The notes under the pieces: generated by a model | Seen by the model: only the letters and a program-made list of their open reading frames with translations | The model's database searches: none | Told to the model about the DNA's origin: nothing | Position numbers and translations under genes: made by a program | Shown here: piece after piece, positions 1 through 11,499 of the stretch | How the letters are laid out: every line of letters begins with the position of its first letter | Numbering within the stretch: position 1 is the stretch's first letter | Source: Lepidodermella squamata | Taxonomy: Eukaryota; Gastrotricha | Assembly: GCA_047495785.1 (NCBI GenBank) | Contig: JBLDXI010000007.1 | Coordinates: 4,588,001-4,652,000, forward strand | DNA: 64,000 bases | Direction of reading: 5' to 3'

Positions 1-1108
1 GGTCTCTCGTCTTCAGCCGTCCCTTAAACCCTCAGAGGTAAGGCTTGTATATATTTCCATCACATTTTTTACAGCTGAGGAGGACGAAAAATAAAACGTT
101 TTCATTTGTTCTAGCATAAAATCATGAAAATCCCTTCCGATTTTAAACATTCGCTATAAATTCGATAAAAATGAGATTTCTCATTTACGATTTATGAATG
201 ATAATTTTTTAAATTTATGCTGGCATTGCGGACGTCTAGAATTTTTGGGAGGCAATTGAAAGATTTGAAAATCGTTGAAATAAAGGCCCCATTGACCATA
301 ACGTGTAAACTCGTGTTAAACCGGCAGCGAATTTCTCGCGTCAACGCGGTATTTTCACGAAGAATCTCGGTTTTGAAATTGATAATTGATCAAGCTTTCA
401 TTCGCTCACTCCGCGTGTAAACCGGCATGATACACCCGAATGATACGTGTAAACACATTTATCGCCGAAAAACTGCAACGTGTATGCATGTAGTTGCCTG
501 GTAGCTAAAGGGTTAATCGTAATTATGATCTTTGCTGGGTTGCCATTTTTGTGGATATTGTGCAATGCATTTCATAGTTGTTTTCAAACACATATTTATG
601 CTTTTATTGTCGTCCATTAGTTGAAATTTCTTAACCGAAGCCTTTTGTATGCAGCGTCTGACTGGTTCAAGCAACTAACAGCTAAGTCGTACTTAACAAT
701 CGATTATATTCAATATTCAAACAGCGGAGACTAATGGGCTGCTCGAGCAAAGTGAAGCGCGATTTCAATTGCCGATCTGCTGGCGGTAAATGACTGCTAT
801 TAGACTGCTATTGATTGTTAGTCGCCAACATGAACCCGAAGCCCAGCAGCCCCGATCGAAAGGCTTCGCCGTGGGCGGGTGCATTAACTGCGAGCGATTG
901 CATGCAATAGCTCAACGCGAGGTCATGCGTCAAACGTCAAAAGCCACTTTTAAGGTGCGAATCAACGCCATATAGGCAATAGCGTTGGAACAAAAGCCAG
1001 TTTTCTCGTCAGCCGCTTGTACGTGATGTTGCGAAAACGCTAAGCCCACATCTATTTGCCATAACCCGTCAAGGGGTGTGCACGTTTTCCAGAATCTTGT
1101 GTTTCAAG
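1..1108. other. 5' flank without recognised gene
   Basis: AT-rich sequence upstream of the first channel gene. I see no reading frame with coding character and no recognisable RNA gene. Short motifs such as GTGTAAAC recur a few times near 303, 414 and 447 without clear order. The promoter of the channel gene presumably lies at the right end, but I could not pick out a TATA box with confidence. Confidence 0.4.
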
Positions 1109-4100
1109 ATGAAGTCCTCGATATCTTTGGTAATTGTCTTCTTCTTTTCAAAAGGTTCATTTACCGGCTTCTGACAAACTGAAACACTTTTGATAACACT
1201 TTTTTCAGTTGGTGCACAGGCTGTGCCGAGTCCGGATAGCGCAACGTTGGCCCTGCCCAGTGGCGTGACACTGCTGTACCAACCGGCGCTGTCGTACGAC
1301 TTGGCGAATACAAATGTGAGCCAGAATGGCACGTGGACTTTGGACGGGGACGCGTTTCTTAACTCGGATGGATACCAGCTAACGACGACACTGGGCAGCT
1401 ACGACGGCAGGCTGTTTTCCGACCAGGTAGGCGCGCATCTCAATCCAAAAGTATCGAGTGAACAACCTTACGTCATACGTATATTCAAACAGACGATCGC
1501 TGCAACTACGAGTGTCAGCGTGTGGCGATTCGAGGTCGACATCACGTCCTACTTCAATGATTCGCCGAATTACTCCGGCTGGTTCGCTGTCGTTCTGTCT
1601 CGAGTTCAGGAAGTTCTATGTAAGCTTTCGGTTGCGCGGATCCGATTTGTTTTCCTTAGCTTTGAGGTCCGAATACTAATTCTAGAAGCATCCTTATCCG
1701 GTCAGGGAATCTGTTCTAATATATATCGCTCCTTTTGCCCTATAAAGTAACTGTTCCCCTTTTACACACCCATTCTCTGTTGAAAAGGCGATTTTTTGCC
1801 TCATGGCATTTTGCATTATCGCGGCGCGGGGCAGTATATTTATTATAAGAATGCGCTGGTCGATGCCGTATATTCTGCAGAATGAATTCATTATAAAAAG
1901 GCTTTATTGCAATAGTATAGAACGCTTTGCAGAGAATTATGCAATATATCCCCCAAAAAATCACTTTTTATGCAAGATAAATTCTTAGATTTTTGTAGTT
2001 TTCTTCTCGAAATTCGAAACTGTTACAATTGGTTGGATTTAATGCTCTCTTGGAATAATGAAACCATCAGTTACTGCCATCGTCAAGGTGTTTGAGATGG
2101 ACGTTAACTTCGAGAAAGTTAAATTGTAGGTGAATAACAATTTCCCATCACACCGGATCAAGTTCTCAGGAAATTCGGGAGGCAAATGTTACGCATACTA
2201 CACGTGAATGAAGCGTGGCCTTCTGAGATGCCCCGAATCGGTGAAAGACGTCGAAAACCGCAGTTGCGATGGACCCGTAGCTTTGGTTCCTCAAAATCCA
2301 GAACAAAACCAGGAGCAAGATCCCAACGCAACGAGCATCGAGATCTTGCGCACTGACAGCTCAAGATGTTGTTGCTGCTGTTGTGAACAACTTCTTCAAA
2401 ATTGCCAGAATCTTACTCGCCTGTCGAATATACGCATGCCTTGAAAAATGAATCGTTTCAAGTATTTCATTCTGCGGTTGAATACCTGAGTATAGGCTAT
2501 CAGTTATCCCCAATATCTCAATACAAGTTTTTGAAGTTTTCTTGAAGAGGCACCTGTCCAGTATCTGATATAATTCTGATTCACGACGCAGTTACATCAA
2601 AACCAAACGGATCCAACTGTGATTGACTGTGCGAGAAATATATTCAAGTTTGGAGCAGTCAAAAATTCAGTTTTTGCCAGGAAAGCCTGCATTGGCAAGG
2701 GAGTACGCTACAGAAGGCCTTTTTGCCGTGAAACACCCAGTGAAAACGACTTTCACAAGGAATTTTTGATTTTTTAGTTGACTTTCTGCAGAATACCGGG
2801 CTCCAACTGCAAGAAAGCCCGGTTTTTATGCAGAAAGTCTGAATTATTATGCAAGATAACCGCTGCCACATTGCTCATCATGCATAAAAAATGAAGCGCA
2901 CATGCGTTTTTATGCAAGATAACTTACTTAATGCTCGCATCTTATGCGAAATAGTAGACAACACGGGTAACGCTTCTGCCATACTTCTGCTGCCCGAGAA
3001 AAAAATTACGCAGCTCGCAAACATATGAATTACTACGGGGCTGCGCTCATACATGGGTTTTGAAAACGTTCCCTTATAGGGCAAAAGGAGCGATATTACA
3101 ATCGAAAAAAAAATTCGGCGCAAATATTTCGTTTTCAAAAAGGCACGAAGCCACTAACTCAGAACTACTAATACATAGTGACCAAATGACCAAATGAATG
3201 CGTTTTATTTTACGTCCTCCTTAAGGCATTAGTATGTGATGTTAAAGAATAGAAAAAAGCCTTACCCGTGATGGTGCAGGGGACGGTTGACGGCAGGTGA
3301 TCGGCTTCAGGGGCCGACAGATCGGTCACGAACCACGTGCTTTCGCCCTAATAGTATAATTTATAATTATATATTGAGTACTGCGACCAACAGATTAGAT
3401 AATATATCATTTCAGATTTGCTTATTCTTAACTGAAATTGATAGTTCGTTGTCTTCTTCACATTGAAGTTCAATTATTATTAGCTTAAAAATTAACCGCT
3501 GCTGTAAGGTGCAGTTAGCAGCGATATGGTATTATTCGACAAATGCGATTTGATAAATCAACGCATATAAACACAATATCGTAAATCACGTTCGAGAAAT
3601 ACTCGTTGATGCGTTGTCTCGTCATCATCTGTTGACTTCTCATCTTCCACATCAGCAACGGATGGTTGGGGCAATAATGGACGAATAAGCGGATTCACTG
3701 GCGCGATGTTTTTCATCCAACTGAACAGCACCGGTAAAATATTCGCCGTGTACCAGCCGGGTTTCAGTTCGACTCCAGTCGACTTGCCCGGCTCTCCCGT
3801 CGTTGCCACTTCGTCGGTCATGTGCGGCGATTCGACTTTTTTCTCATCAAGCCCGGAGACATACCGTTTTGTTGTCCAGTCCGTCAATGACTATGTTTCG
3901 GTGAGACATGCAGCACAAATCATTATTATTCAGCGCTTATTGATTTTGCCATCATATTTACGCAGGCATCAATTGTTCGTCTGCCGGGCTACGGCGCTTC
4001 GTCAGCTTCGAGCTGCTTCCGTAACATCAGCATGCCTGGGCTCGGCGCTATTTTGACCAGCGGAACGACACCTATTCACCTTCATGGTAGCCCCTTGCTT

Positions 4101-6096
4101 TTACCAGAAATGTAATTGAGACCATTTCAAAATTGATTCATTACCTTTGAAGGAATGTATGGCTTTATGGGCGATGCGCTGCTGCATAAATTCTACTTAT
4201 GGACAAACACGGCACTAACCACAACTACAGGTTCAGCAACAACAACAACAACAACCCCTTCGACTTCAACAGCTTCGACTTCTACTACCACGACAACGCC
4301 TACAACAACGACTGCATCAACTACCACATCGCCGTCTTCATCTTCAACAACCAGTTCGACCTCGACTGACAGTTCATCGGCGACTACAGAAGTTACGTCA
4401 ACACCTTCGTCGCCATCAACGACGTCGACAGCCACAAATGGCCCTGACTTATCTTCTCCGTCATCTTCCACATTGTCAGCGACGTCTATGCCAACGACAA
4501 CAACATCAGCTGGCACTCCGAGCTCGGCTGCGACCGATACTACATCGGATGTTGGTTCTTCAACATCGATTGGTTTGACCTCGACCGATGAACCGTCTAC
4601 AACCGGATCTGTTGCCGTTTCCTCGACCACTCCATATGACTCCACGACCCAGTCAACAATAATTGCAGCCACAGGTGAATCTTTTGATGGTAATAGGGTG
4701 AAGAATGAGAAATAATTACAGATTCAGCATCTACCCCTCAGACTTCGTCAGCCATGCGAAGCTTTGCGAACTCGACCAGCGTGCTGCCAAGCTCAACCAT
4801 TAGCGTTCTGCCGTCAACGCAGCTGCGAACTCTGCGCCAAACCCAACAGCAAACTAGCATCAACGAGGTCGACCCGATAACAAAGTTTCCGATCCCCGTG
4901 CTCATCGATGGCAAACTGACTCCGTCTATCTCGTGGCAGGACCTCGCTGCGTGCCCATTCGTCACGCCCGCCGTTCGGGCACCAGCGCCGGGCTCCCGCG
5001 TCTACGTCACCTTCGCCATCGAACGCCTCATTGGCGTAGAGGCGATGGCGCAGGAAATGTCGCTGTACGCCTCGCTCTACATTCAATGGCCGGTTTTCTA
5101 CTGCGCCGAGGACTACACGGCTCCGCATGTCGACGACACGGAGCGCATAGTCACCGCGAAGGAGGACCAGGTGTGGCGACCGACGCTGCTCTTCGCCAAT
5201 TCAACCGACGATTTCTACATGACGACGGCTACCTACGGCGAGAAGCTACAGGTAAATATTTCCTCAGTGACACAACCTATGGCAAGCCTTGACTGGTTAC
5301 ACAGATTGTTTACTACCCGACGAGGCCGAACCGCACGCTGTTTTTCCACTGGAACAAACTGGGCGCTTTCAACGCTCGATGCCCGCTGAACCTTCGCACT
5401 TTCCCGTTCGACTCGCAAACTTGCGACTTCACGTTCGTACTCGACGAATCACCCGCCTACGTCACATTCGCAGGGGTCTTCTTGTCGGGCCAGAATGCCG
5501 TTTCGAATGACGTGTGGGCGTTCGCGAGATCGACGAGCAGCTACGGAACCGTGCAATCGGCGACGCGGCGCAACAGCTCGGCGTCTTATGCCCGCTTTAC
5601 AATTGTATTCGCCCGCATTCCCACGCATTACCTGGTCAACTTGCTCGTGCCTTGCTACTTGCTGATCTCGCTCACGTTTGTCTCTTTCGCCATGCAGCCT
5701 CAAGTGCCGGACAGGTGAGCTCCTTGTTTTTAAAACCTAATTGTTATAGTTCAACATTGAGCTTTCAGACCAACCTTCAGCGGCACAGTGATGCTTGCTT
5801 TGATTGTCGCGCAATCGCAAGCCTTGGATAAGGTGCCCGAGTCGAGCCAGCAAATGCTATACGCCGACTACGTGCTGATGCTGACGGCCCTCACTGCGCT
5901 GGTCACCATCTACGAAATGGCCATGTGCGCCGTGACGATGGTGGACGAGGAAGCGTGGCAGGCGCGTGTCACAATTATGTTCGGTTGGCTCACGCATACG
6001 ATGCCGGCTGCTCGGGCGGTCGACACTGCTGCGGGCCTGATAGCTCTCGATTTCTTTTTAATCATCAATCTTTATGCAGCATCGATTGTACTTTGA
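1109..6096 (+). CDS. Cys-loop ligand-gated ion channel subunit with N-terminal beta domain and Ser/Thr mucin-like linker (channel 1)
   Basis: Nine-exon model: 1109-1154, 1209-1426, 1493-1619, 3656-3900, 3966-4086, 4153-4674, 4722-5251, 5305-5714, 5769-6096. It closes in frame at 848 aa with TGA at 6094. Residues 1-20 are a signal peptide. Residues 21-270 form a beta-rich domain. Residues about 272-475 are almost pure Thr/Ser with Pro/Ala, a likely O-glycosylated stalk. The channel ligand-binding domain follows, with the Cys-loop Cys629 and Cys643 (13 residues between, containing FPFD). Four membrane segments lie near 711-732, 742-760, 771-796 and 824-846, with a short TM3-TM4 loop. Known of the family: subunits assemble as pentamers in the plasma membrane. 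Neither the Pro-Ala-Arg motif of anion channels nor the usual Glu of cation channels precedes TM2, so selectivity and ligand are open. The start was chosen because it gives a signal peptide and matches the paralogue's exon phases. Intron 3 is unusually long (2,036 bp). AATAAA occurs at about 6304. Confidence 0.85.
1724..3096. mobile_element. Possible TIR-bounded insertion inside intron 3 of channel 1
   Basis: The sequence at about 1722-1748 (core CGCTCCTTTTGCCCTATAA) reappears in reverse complement at about 3072-3098. The paralogous intron in channel 2 is only 59 bp, so most of this 2-kb intron is inserted. Inside, the motif TTATGCAAGATAA occurs three times (near 1968, 2847, 2909) and several GC-rich hairpins lie near 2800-2830. 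No transposase frame is visible. This could be a non-autonomous DNA element or nested fragments. Target-site duplication is not clear. Confidence 0.4.
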
Positions 6097-7293
6097 CACG
6101 CTGAGATTTTCTTTTTATTGTTGATGCTTTCAGGACATTTATAACACATTTGATTGATATCTACCTATTGACGATTCTCATGACACGGTGATGTAAATAA
6201 CGCCTAAATAATTATTACTACTTTCGTGGATGTACCTTTTCACAGCTGTCCGTTAATTTTCAGTCGAAAACGCATAGCAATTTAGGTGAATTTGGGACGA
6301 GTGGGAATAAAAAAAAAGAATAGCCGGTGATCAAGTTTTAACCCAAAACAGCAATTGTGTGGACGAACCAATTTAAAAGTCTGAAGTTATGAGTTTCTCA
6401 CTCTTCAGTGGTGATTGGTTAAGTATTTTGATTTGGCTAAATTGAATGGCAGGGCACCATCAAGACTCAAGACTTGCCAGTCAACTTTTTGCTTATTTCT
6501 ACGTTTCCTTCTGCTTCATCATTTTTCAGACCAAAATCATTTCCGACGCCTGAGGACAGTTTGTACTCTCGATTTTCTCCATCATTGAGTTGACAAAAAT
6601 CGCACTCGACCTCTGCGTAACTTAAACAGATGGGCATTGACGTGGCGGGTTGTCGATTGAAATGCAGATTCCACTCAGCAAAATAATGAATACTTAATGT
6701 TGTCGGAGAATAAAGTCGAGGAAAACTGGGTGAAAAGTAGAGTTTAATAAAATTTCGCGAAAACGTTTAAAAATGCATGCAGCCGTCATCGTTGATCTGT
6801 TATTAATATAGCACATTTTGATCACCGCGGAGTCGCACCATTCTTGCAATTAGAACAGTTCCGTTTTGCGCAGTGTAGTAAGTAAGGCGGCCTTATTTAC
6901 GACATGAAATCTGTCTGTGAATATTTCAATTATGGCAGCTTGAAATCGCAGGAAACTACATTTCTTTAGTTCATGAGAGGTAACCATACTAACTCGCTAG
7001 TACGTCGCGCTTAATACCTAGAAAGTAAATTAGGGTTTGGAAAATGTTCAAAAAGGGCCTTTTACTAAAATGTCGCTGTATTTTATTTCTATTGTATTTT
7101 TATTTTTATTCGATTGCCGAGAGGAGGCGTCGAGTCGTATCGCTTGTCCATTAGGCGCGTTTCAGCATACAGCAGCCGAAAACACCTCTAACCTCTAAAT
7201 AATTCACTTGGTTTCACTATGTTGCTAGCAATGAAATACAACTGTGGCGCTGTACAAACGGAGAACAAGGAGAACAGCGAGGAGAGGCCAGCA
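6097..7293. other. Intergenic spacer between the two channel genes
   Basis: AT-rich spacer with no coding-like frame. It should contain the 3' end of channel 1 (AATAAA followed by an A-run near 6304) and the promoter of channel 2. Nothing else recognised. Confidence 0.4.
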
Positions 7294-10257
7294 ATGTCGA
7301 AAATGAAGCTGCAATGGGAGGTAACAGTCCTCATGTTAAACTGCTTTGTTGGAACAGGTGACTTTGCAGCATCGTTGAACATCGTTCAATACCTTACGTT
7401 TCTTTTTGCCGCATAGGCGCAGCTTCCATTATTCCTGAACCTGATACGGCCTCACTGGCCCTGCCGTACCCGTTCGGAACAGCCTACCAGGCTCACATGT
7501 CGTTCGACTATACGAACGCTAGCGTTGCGGCGAATTCGTCATACCTGATGTTTCAGACAACATCAATTGTTAACAGTGGTATTCAACTCGGCAACGCGTC
7601 GATCAACGACTACAGCCGAATCTCCAGTGACAAGGTATAATTACGTTGTAAGTGAGCGTGAGGACTGATCTGTTGTTACGAATATCCAACTTAGTATCTG
7701 ACGCCTGCGATATCTTCGCACTGGCGCATCGAAATCGACATGACAGTAACGCTGCTCGCCAGTAACGCCTCTTTCTGGTACGGATTTGTTGTTAGCCTGC
7801 CTTCACCTAATTACAGTAAGTCATCCTGCAACTTCTGTCAAATTCAAACAATGCGCATGTCACTTTCTGACAAGTCGCCAGCTCCACCGTTGTAGACTCT
7901 ATCGTGAACCTACGAGGCGTGACTGTGTGGCAGGAAATGGGCACAGGTGGCCGTTTATACCTGCAGTACGAGCCCGTGGAGATCATGACGGCATGCGTGG
8001 CTCCCTGCGTGCCAGACGCGACTTCTACGCCGGTTTGCGGCAACAGCGTCCTGCTTGCAGCAACTGGCCAGACACGGATGCGATACATCGCTCAGATGTA
8101 CAACGACCTACTCACAGTGAGTCGAAATGACGCGAACAAAAAAGAGGTGAATCCATAATGTTTTGTTCAGGTTGCGATTACACCACTCCCGATAACGGGC
8201 GGATCGTCAATCTGCTTCTCTGACTTTGCTGTACCCTCACTGGGCGCCATGTCATCGAATGGCACGACGAAGCTGCGCATGATGGTGATGCTGCCGTTTA
8301 ACAAGGGCCAGTTGGTTGTCCACAAGATGTACGCATGGGGGCTGTATCAAAATGACACGACGTCGACCACAACTCAGTCTACATCGACCAGTTCTCCAAC
8401 TGCTACAACATCGACGTCAACGTCAACCTCTTCCTCAACTACCACACCAACAACCACTTCGACAGCAACAACTACGACAACCGCAACTTCGACTACTACA
8501 ACAACTACTACCACTACTACTAGTACGACAGCATCAACGACCTCGTCAAGCCCTTCAACAACGTCAACCAGTTCGACTGCTGCTACCACCACCCCCAATC
8601 CTACCAGTAGTAGTACAAGTAGCAGCACTAGTAGTGGATCATCTACTCCTACGACGATAAGCATCAGCGCCGCGGCGAGCACTAGCAGCAGCAGCAGCAG
8701 AACTCCCTCTACCACAGCAAACACACCGACTACAACCTTAGCATCAAGTTCTGGGTCGACTGTTACACCTGTATCATCTGCGAGGAGTTCAACGGCCACA
8801 AGCAGCTCATTTGCAAGCAGCTCAACTGTCTCAACTTCGGGTACTTCGGTATCAAACCAGCCAACAACATCACCTTATGTTGAAACTACAACATTTCTCC
8901 CATCCTCAACTATGCAGAGCTCGGCTGTATCATCGGCAACCCAATCAACTCTTCCGACTAGCATGCTAACGAGCCAAGTAACACTTTCAGTGAAAAATGG
9001 CTTGACTGCAGCGACTTCAGTATCGATCAGTTCAGCGTGGTCAACTACGCCACAGAAACTGTCAACGACTCTTTCACCGTTGCTTGACGTTGAGACGGAT
9101 TCGCAAAGTGGTTTCCCTATTCCGAATCTCATAGATGGCAATGTCATCCCTATTATCCGCGTTAAAGACCTGCAAATGTGTCCATTTATTGACCCGAAAA
9201 TCAGGTAAGCGGCGACACAAAAATCGATAGCCTTCATTGCGTGCTTTACTTTTCATCTTAAAGGTCTCCAGAGTTCGACTCGGTGATATTTCTGACGCTG
9301 ACTGTGGACAGACTCAACTTCATCAACACAATGACGCGACAAATCTCGTTGCTAGGCACGCTGAAAGCTCAGTGGCGTGTTGGAACGTGCCCAAGTGACA
9401 ACACAGGCTCGTCTGCGGAGGACCGCGAGCGAATCTACATCGCGAAACGCTCCGACGTGTGGACACCTGCGATTCGCTTCGCCAATGCCACTTCGGACCT
9501 GTTCATGGCCGGCACCGGGTATACGGATGACATCGAAGTTGTGTACTACCCAACTCAGCCGAACAGAACTCTGTTCTTCCACTGGTCGCGCTTCGGCTCT
9601 TTCTCGTCGAAGTGCAACTTGAATTTGCGGCGGTTCCCTTTCGACAACCAGCTGTGCGAATTCACGTTCCTCATCGACGAAAGTCCCGAATATGTGCGAT
9701 TTGGCGGCATGTTCCTCGACGGCCAGAATGCCACGTCATCGAATGTGTGGGTGCTCAAGTGGTCGAACTGGAGTTACGGCGCGATACAATCACCGAAAAG
9801 GCGCTACGGATTGGCGACATTCGCGAAATTCCAGCTCGGCTACGTGCGAGATCCCATGTTCTACGTTGTCAGCCAACTTGCCCCGAGTTACATTCTGCTA
9901 GCGCTGGTTTTCGCGTCCTTCATCATCGAGCCTCGAGTCGTCGATCGATCGCTGTTTTGTGGCACTTTGATCTTGGCGATGATTGTAGCCGAGTCTGCGG
10001 CTATTCAGGCGGTGCCGGAGACTTCGCAGCGCATTCTCTACGTTGAATACATCCTGATGCTGACCGGGCTATCCGCAGGCGTGGCCATGTACCACATGGT
10101 TGCGTTCGTGATTTCTCGCAGATACCCGAAGCTGAAGCGGATGAAAATTACCGAGCATGCCATCTCGGTTATTCGATGCCTGGATGTAGCCGTTTTTCTC
10201 GTCGCTTTCATGGCATTTCTTGGTATCAACGTTTACGCAATTGGAGTTGCTTTCTAG
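7294..10257 (+). CDS. Cys-loop ligand-gated ion channel subunit with N-terminal beta domain and Ser/Thr mucin-like linker (channel 2)
   Basis: Tandem paralogue of channel 1. Six exons: 7294-7357, 7417-7634, 7695-7815, 7875-8116, 8171-9204, 9264-10257. The model closes in frame at 890 aa. Exon 2 is 218 bp in both paralogues and exons 3-4 match in phase, which supports the models. A signal peptide covers about residues 1-21 (an upstream in-frame ATG at 7219 would add 25 residues and is less likely). The beta-rich N domain runs to about 275, a Thr/Ser-rich linker to about 525, then the ligand-binding domain with Cys677 and Cys691 around an FPFD core. Membrane segments lie near 760-781, 790-808, 817-843 and 862-886. 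The four introns of the channel 1 3' half are absent, and one intron (9205-9263) is unique here. TM2 carries Glu where channel 1 has Gln (IVAES versus IVAQS). AATAAA lies at 10315. Ligand and ion selectivity cannot be read from sequence. Confidence 0.87.
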
Positions 10258-10509
10258 AGCAATCGCCACTTTGATTGATATCAACTGCAAATGCTGTATT
10301 TATAAAATAGAGGAAATAAAAGCAACCATTCGCTGTTCTAATTTTGTAGTTATTCAGTGCAAAATTAGAACGAAGTATACTCAATTATCAGCGGTACCTA
10401 TGAATGACCGAAAACCAAATCATTCACGCAGAATAACCAAAGAGTATTGTCACCATTCCGTAAAGCGTTAAGAAGGGAAAAAGCAGCAGTAGCGAAATTA
10501 TACGACGGC

Positions 10510-10731
10510 ATATCGTTAGCGACGCGCCAAAACAACCAGTTTGATGATTCATTCGATCGTTGTTCAAGGAGCCTAGCGTAATGATGAAGTACGTTCGGCT
10601 GTTTTGAGCACTGATAGTACTGGTCGTAATATGCATTTACGTTCAATGGCCGAACGTACTTTCCAGGAAAAATCTATAAATAGATCTATATAAATAGTAA
10701 AGTCGTTGTTCTGGCGCGTCGCTAACGATAT
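10510..10731. repeat. Inverted repeat with 27-bp arms, possible MITE or structured element
   Basis: 10510-10536 and 10705-10731 are reverse complements over about 27 bp with one mismatch (core CGTTAGCGACGCGCC). A second, inner inverted pair (AGTACGTTCGGC) sits near 10587 and 10651. No coding frame lies inside. It lies in the spacer between channel 2 and lipase 1. It could be a short non-autonomous transposon or a transcribed hairpin. Confidence 0.5.
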
Positions 10732-11499
10732 CTTACGGCTTACGGGTATTGCTTGGGATATATCTGCAAGAACCCTTGCCATATAGAATAGCGTGAATGC
10801 GGCGTATCTGCAGTTGAAGTTCGACAATTGCTCGATTTCGCTATCGGTCATAAGTAGCTGGTTGTTTCTTTCGATTGAACTACGGCGAATGCCTAAAGCG
10901 GCATCGTGCTCAATCAGTTGACTTTAGCGCCTGATCAGCCAGGTTAAGCTTTTACAATGAGAATAAGACGTTTCGAAATGAGCTTGTTTGTGATTTTGGC
11001 TCGAAATTGGCTGGTTATAAGGTCACGCGTGATATAATGCGAAACTTGATAGATGTTTTTCAAGCGAGTTCGTTTGAATAGAAAACAAAGAACACCAGGT
11101 TTAGCGAGATAGTAGGCATGCGAAGCTGGAGAACCCTTGCAATCCAGGCCAGCGCTTTCCATTATCAATTTGTTCTCTCACCTGTTCCACTCGCCCCCGC
11201 CGACGTCGCAAGCTGAAATTGCATGATCACCCGCTCAACAGACATGCTTTTACATATATATGATGCAAAGAATGGCGTCGGGGTTGGTGGTGAAGTGCAA
11301 CTTTCATTAGCAGTGCGCGATCAAGAGCCTCCTCTATATCCATAAGACCATCGAGACTAAAAAATGTAGCAACGATTTTCCGTATCTCGTATCTCATGAG
11401 CAATACTCTATCTATAACTATATACCTACTAGGTTCTGATGTCCACTTGAAGGGTTCAAAATTTATTTTATTAGTAACTTTAACGCTATTTAATAGGAC
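10732..11499. other. Intergenic spacer downstream of channel 2 and lipase 1 (convergent)
   Basis: No gene seen. The right end carries TTTATT near 11462, which on the minus strand reads AATAAA and is a plausible poly(A) signal for lipase 1. Confidence 0.4.

Noticed and set aside
4193-4672. Long minus-strand open frame opposite the channel 1 linker (Val-rich)
   Set aside because: It is the antisense of Thr/Ser codon runs (ACA/TCG to TGT/CGA-type Val/Asp repeats). The same occurs opposite channel 2 at 8374-8799.
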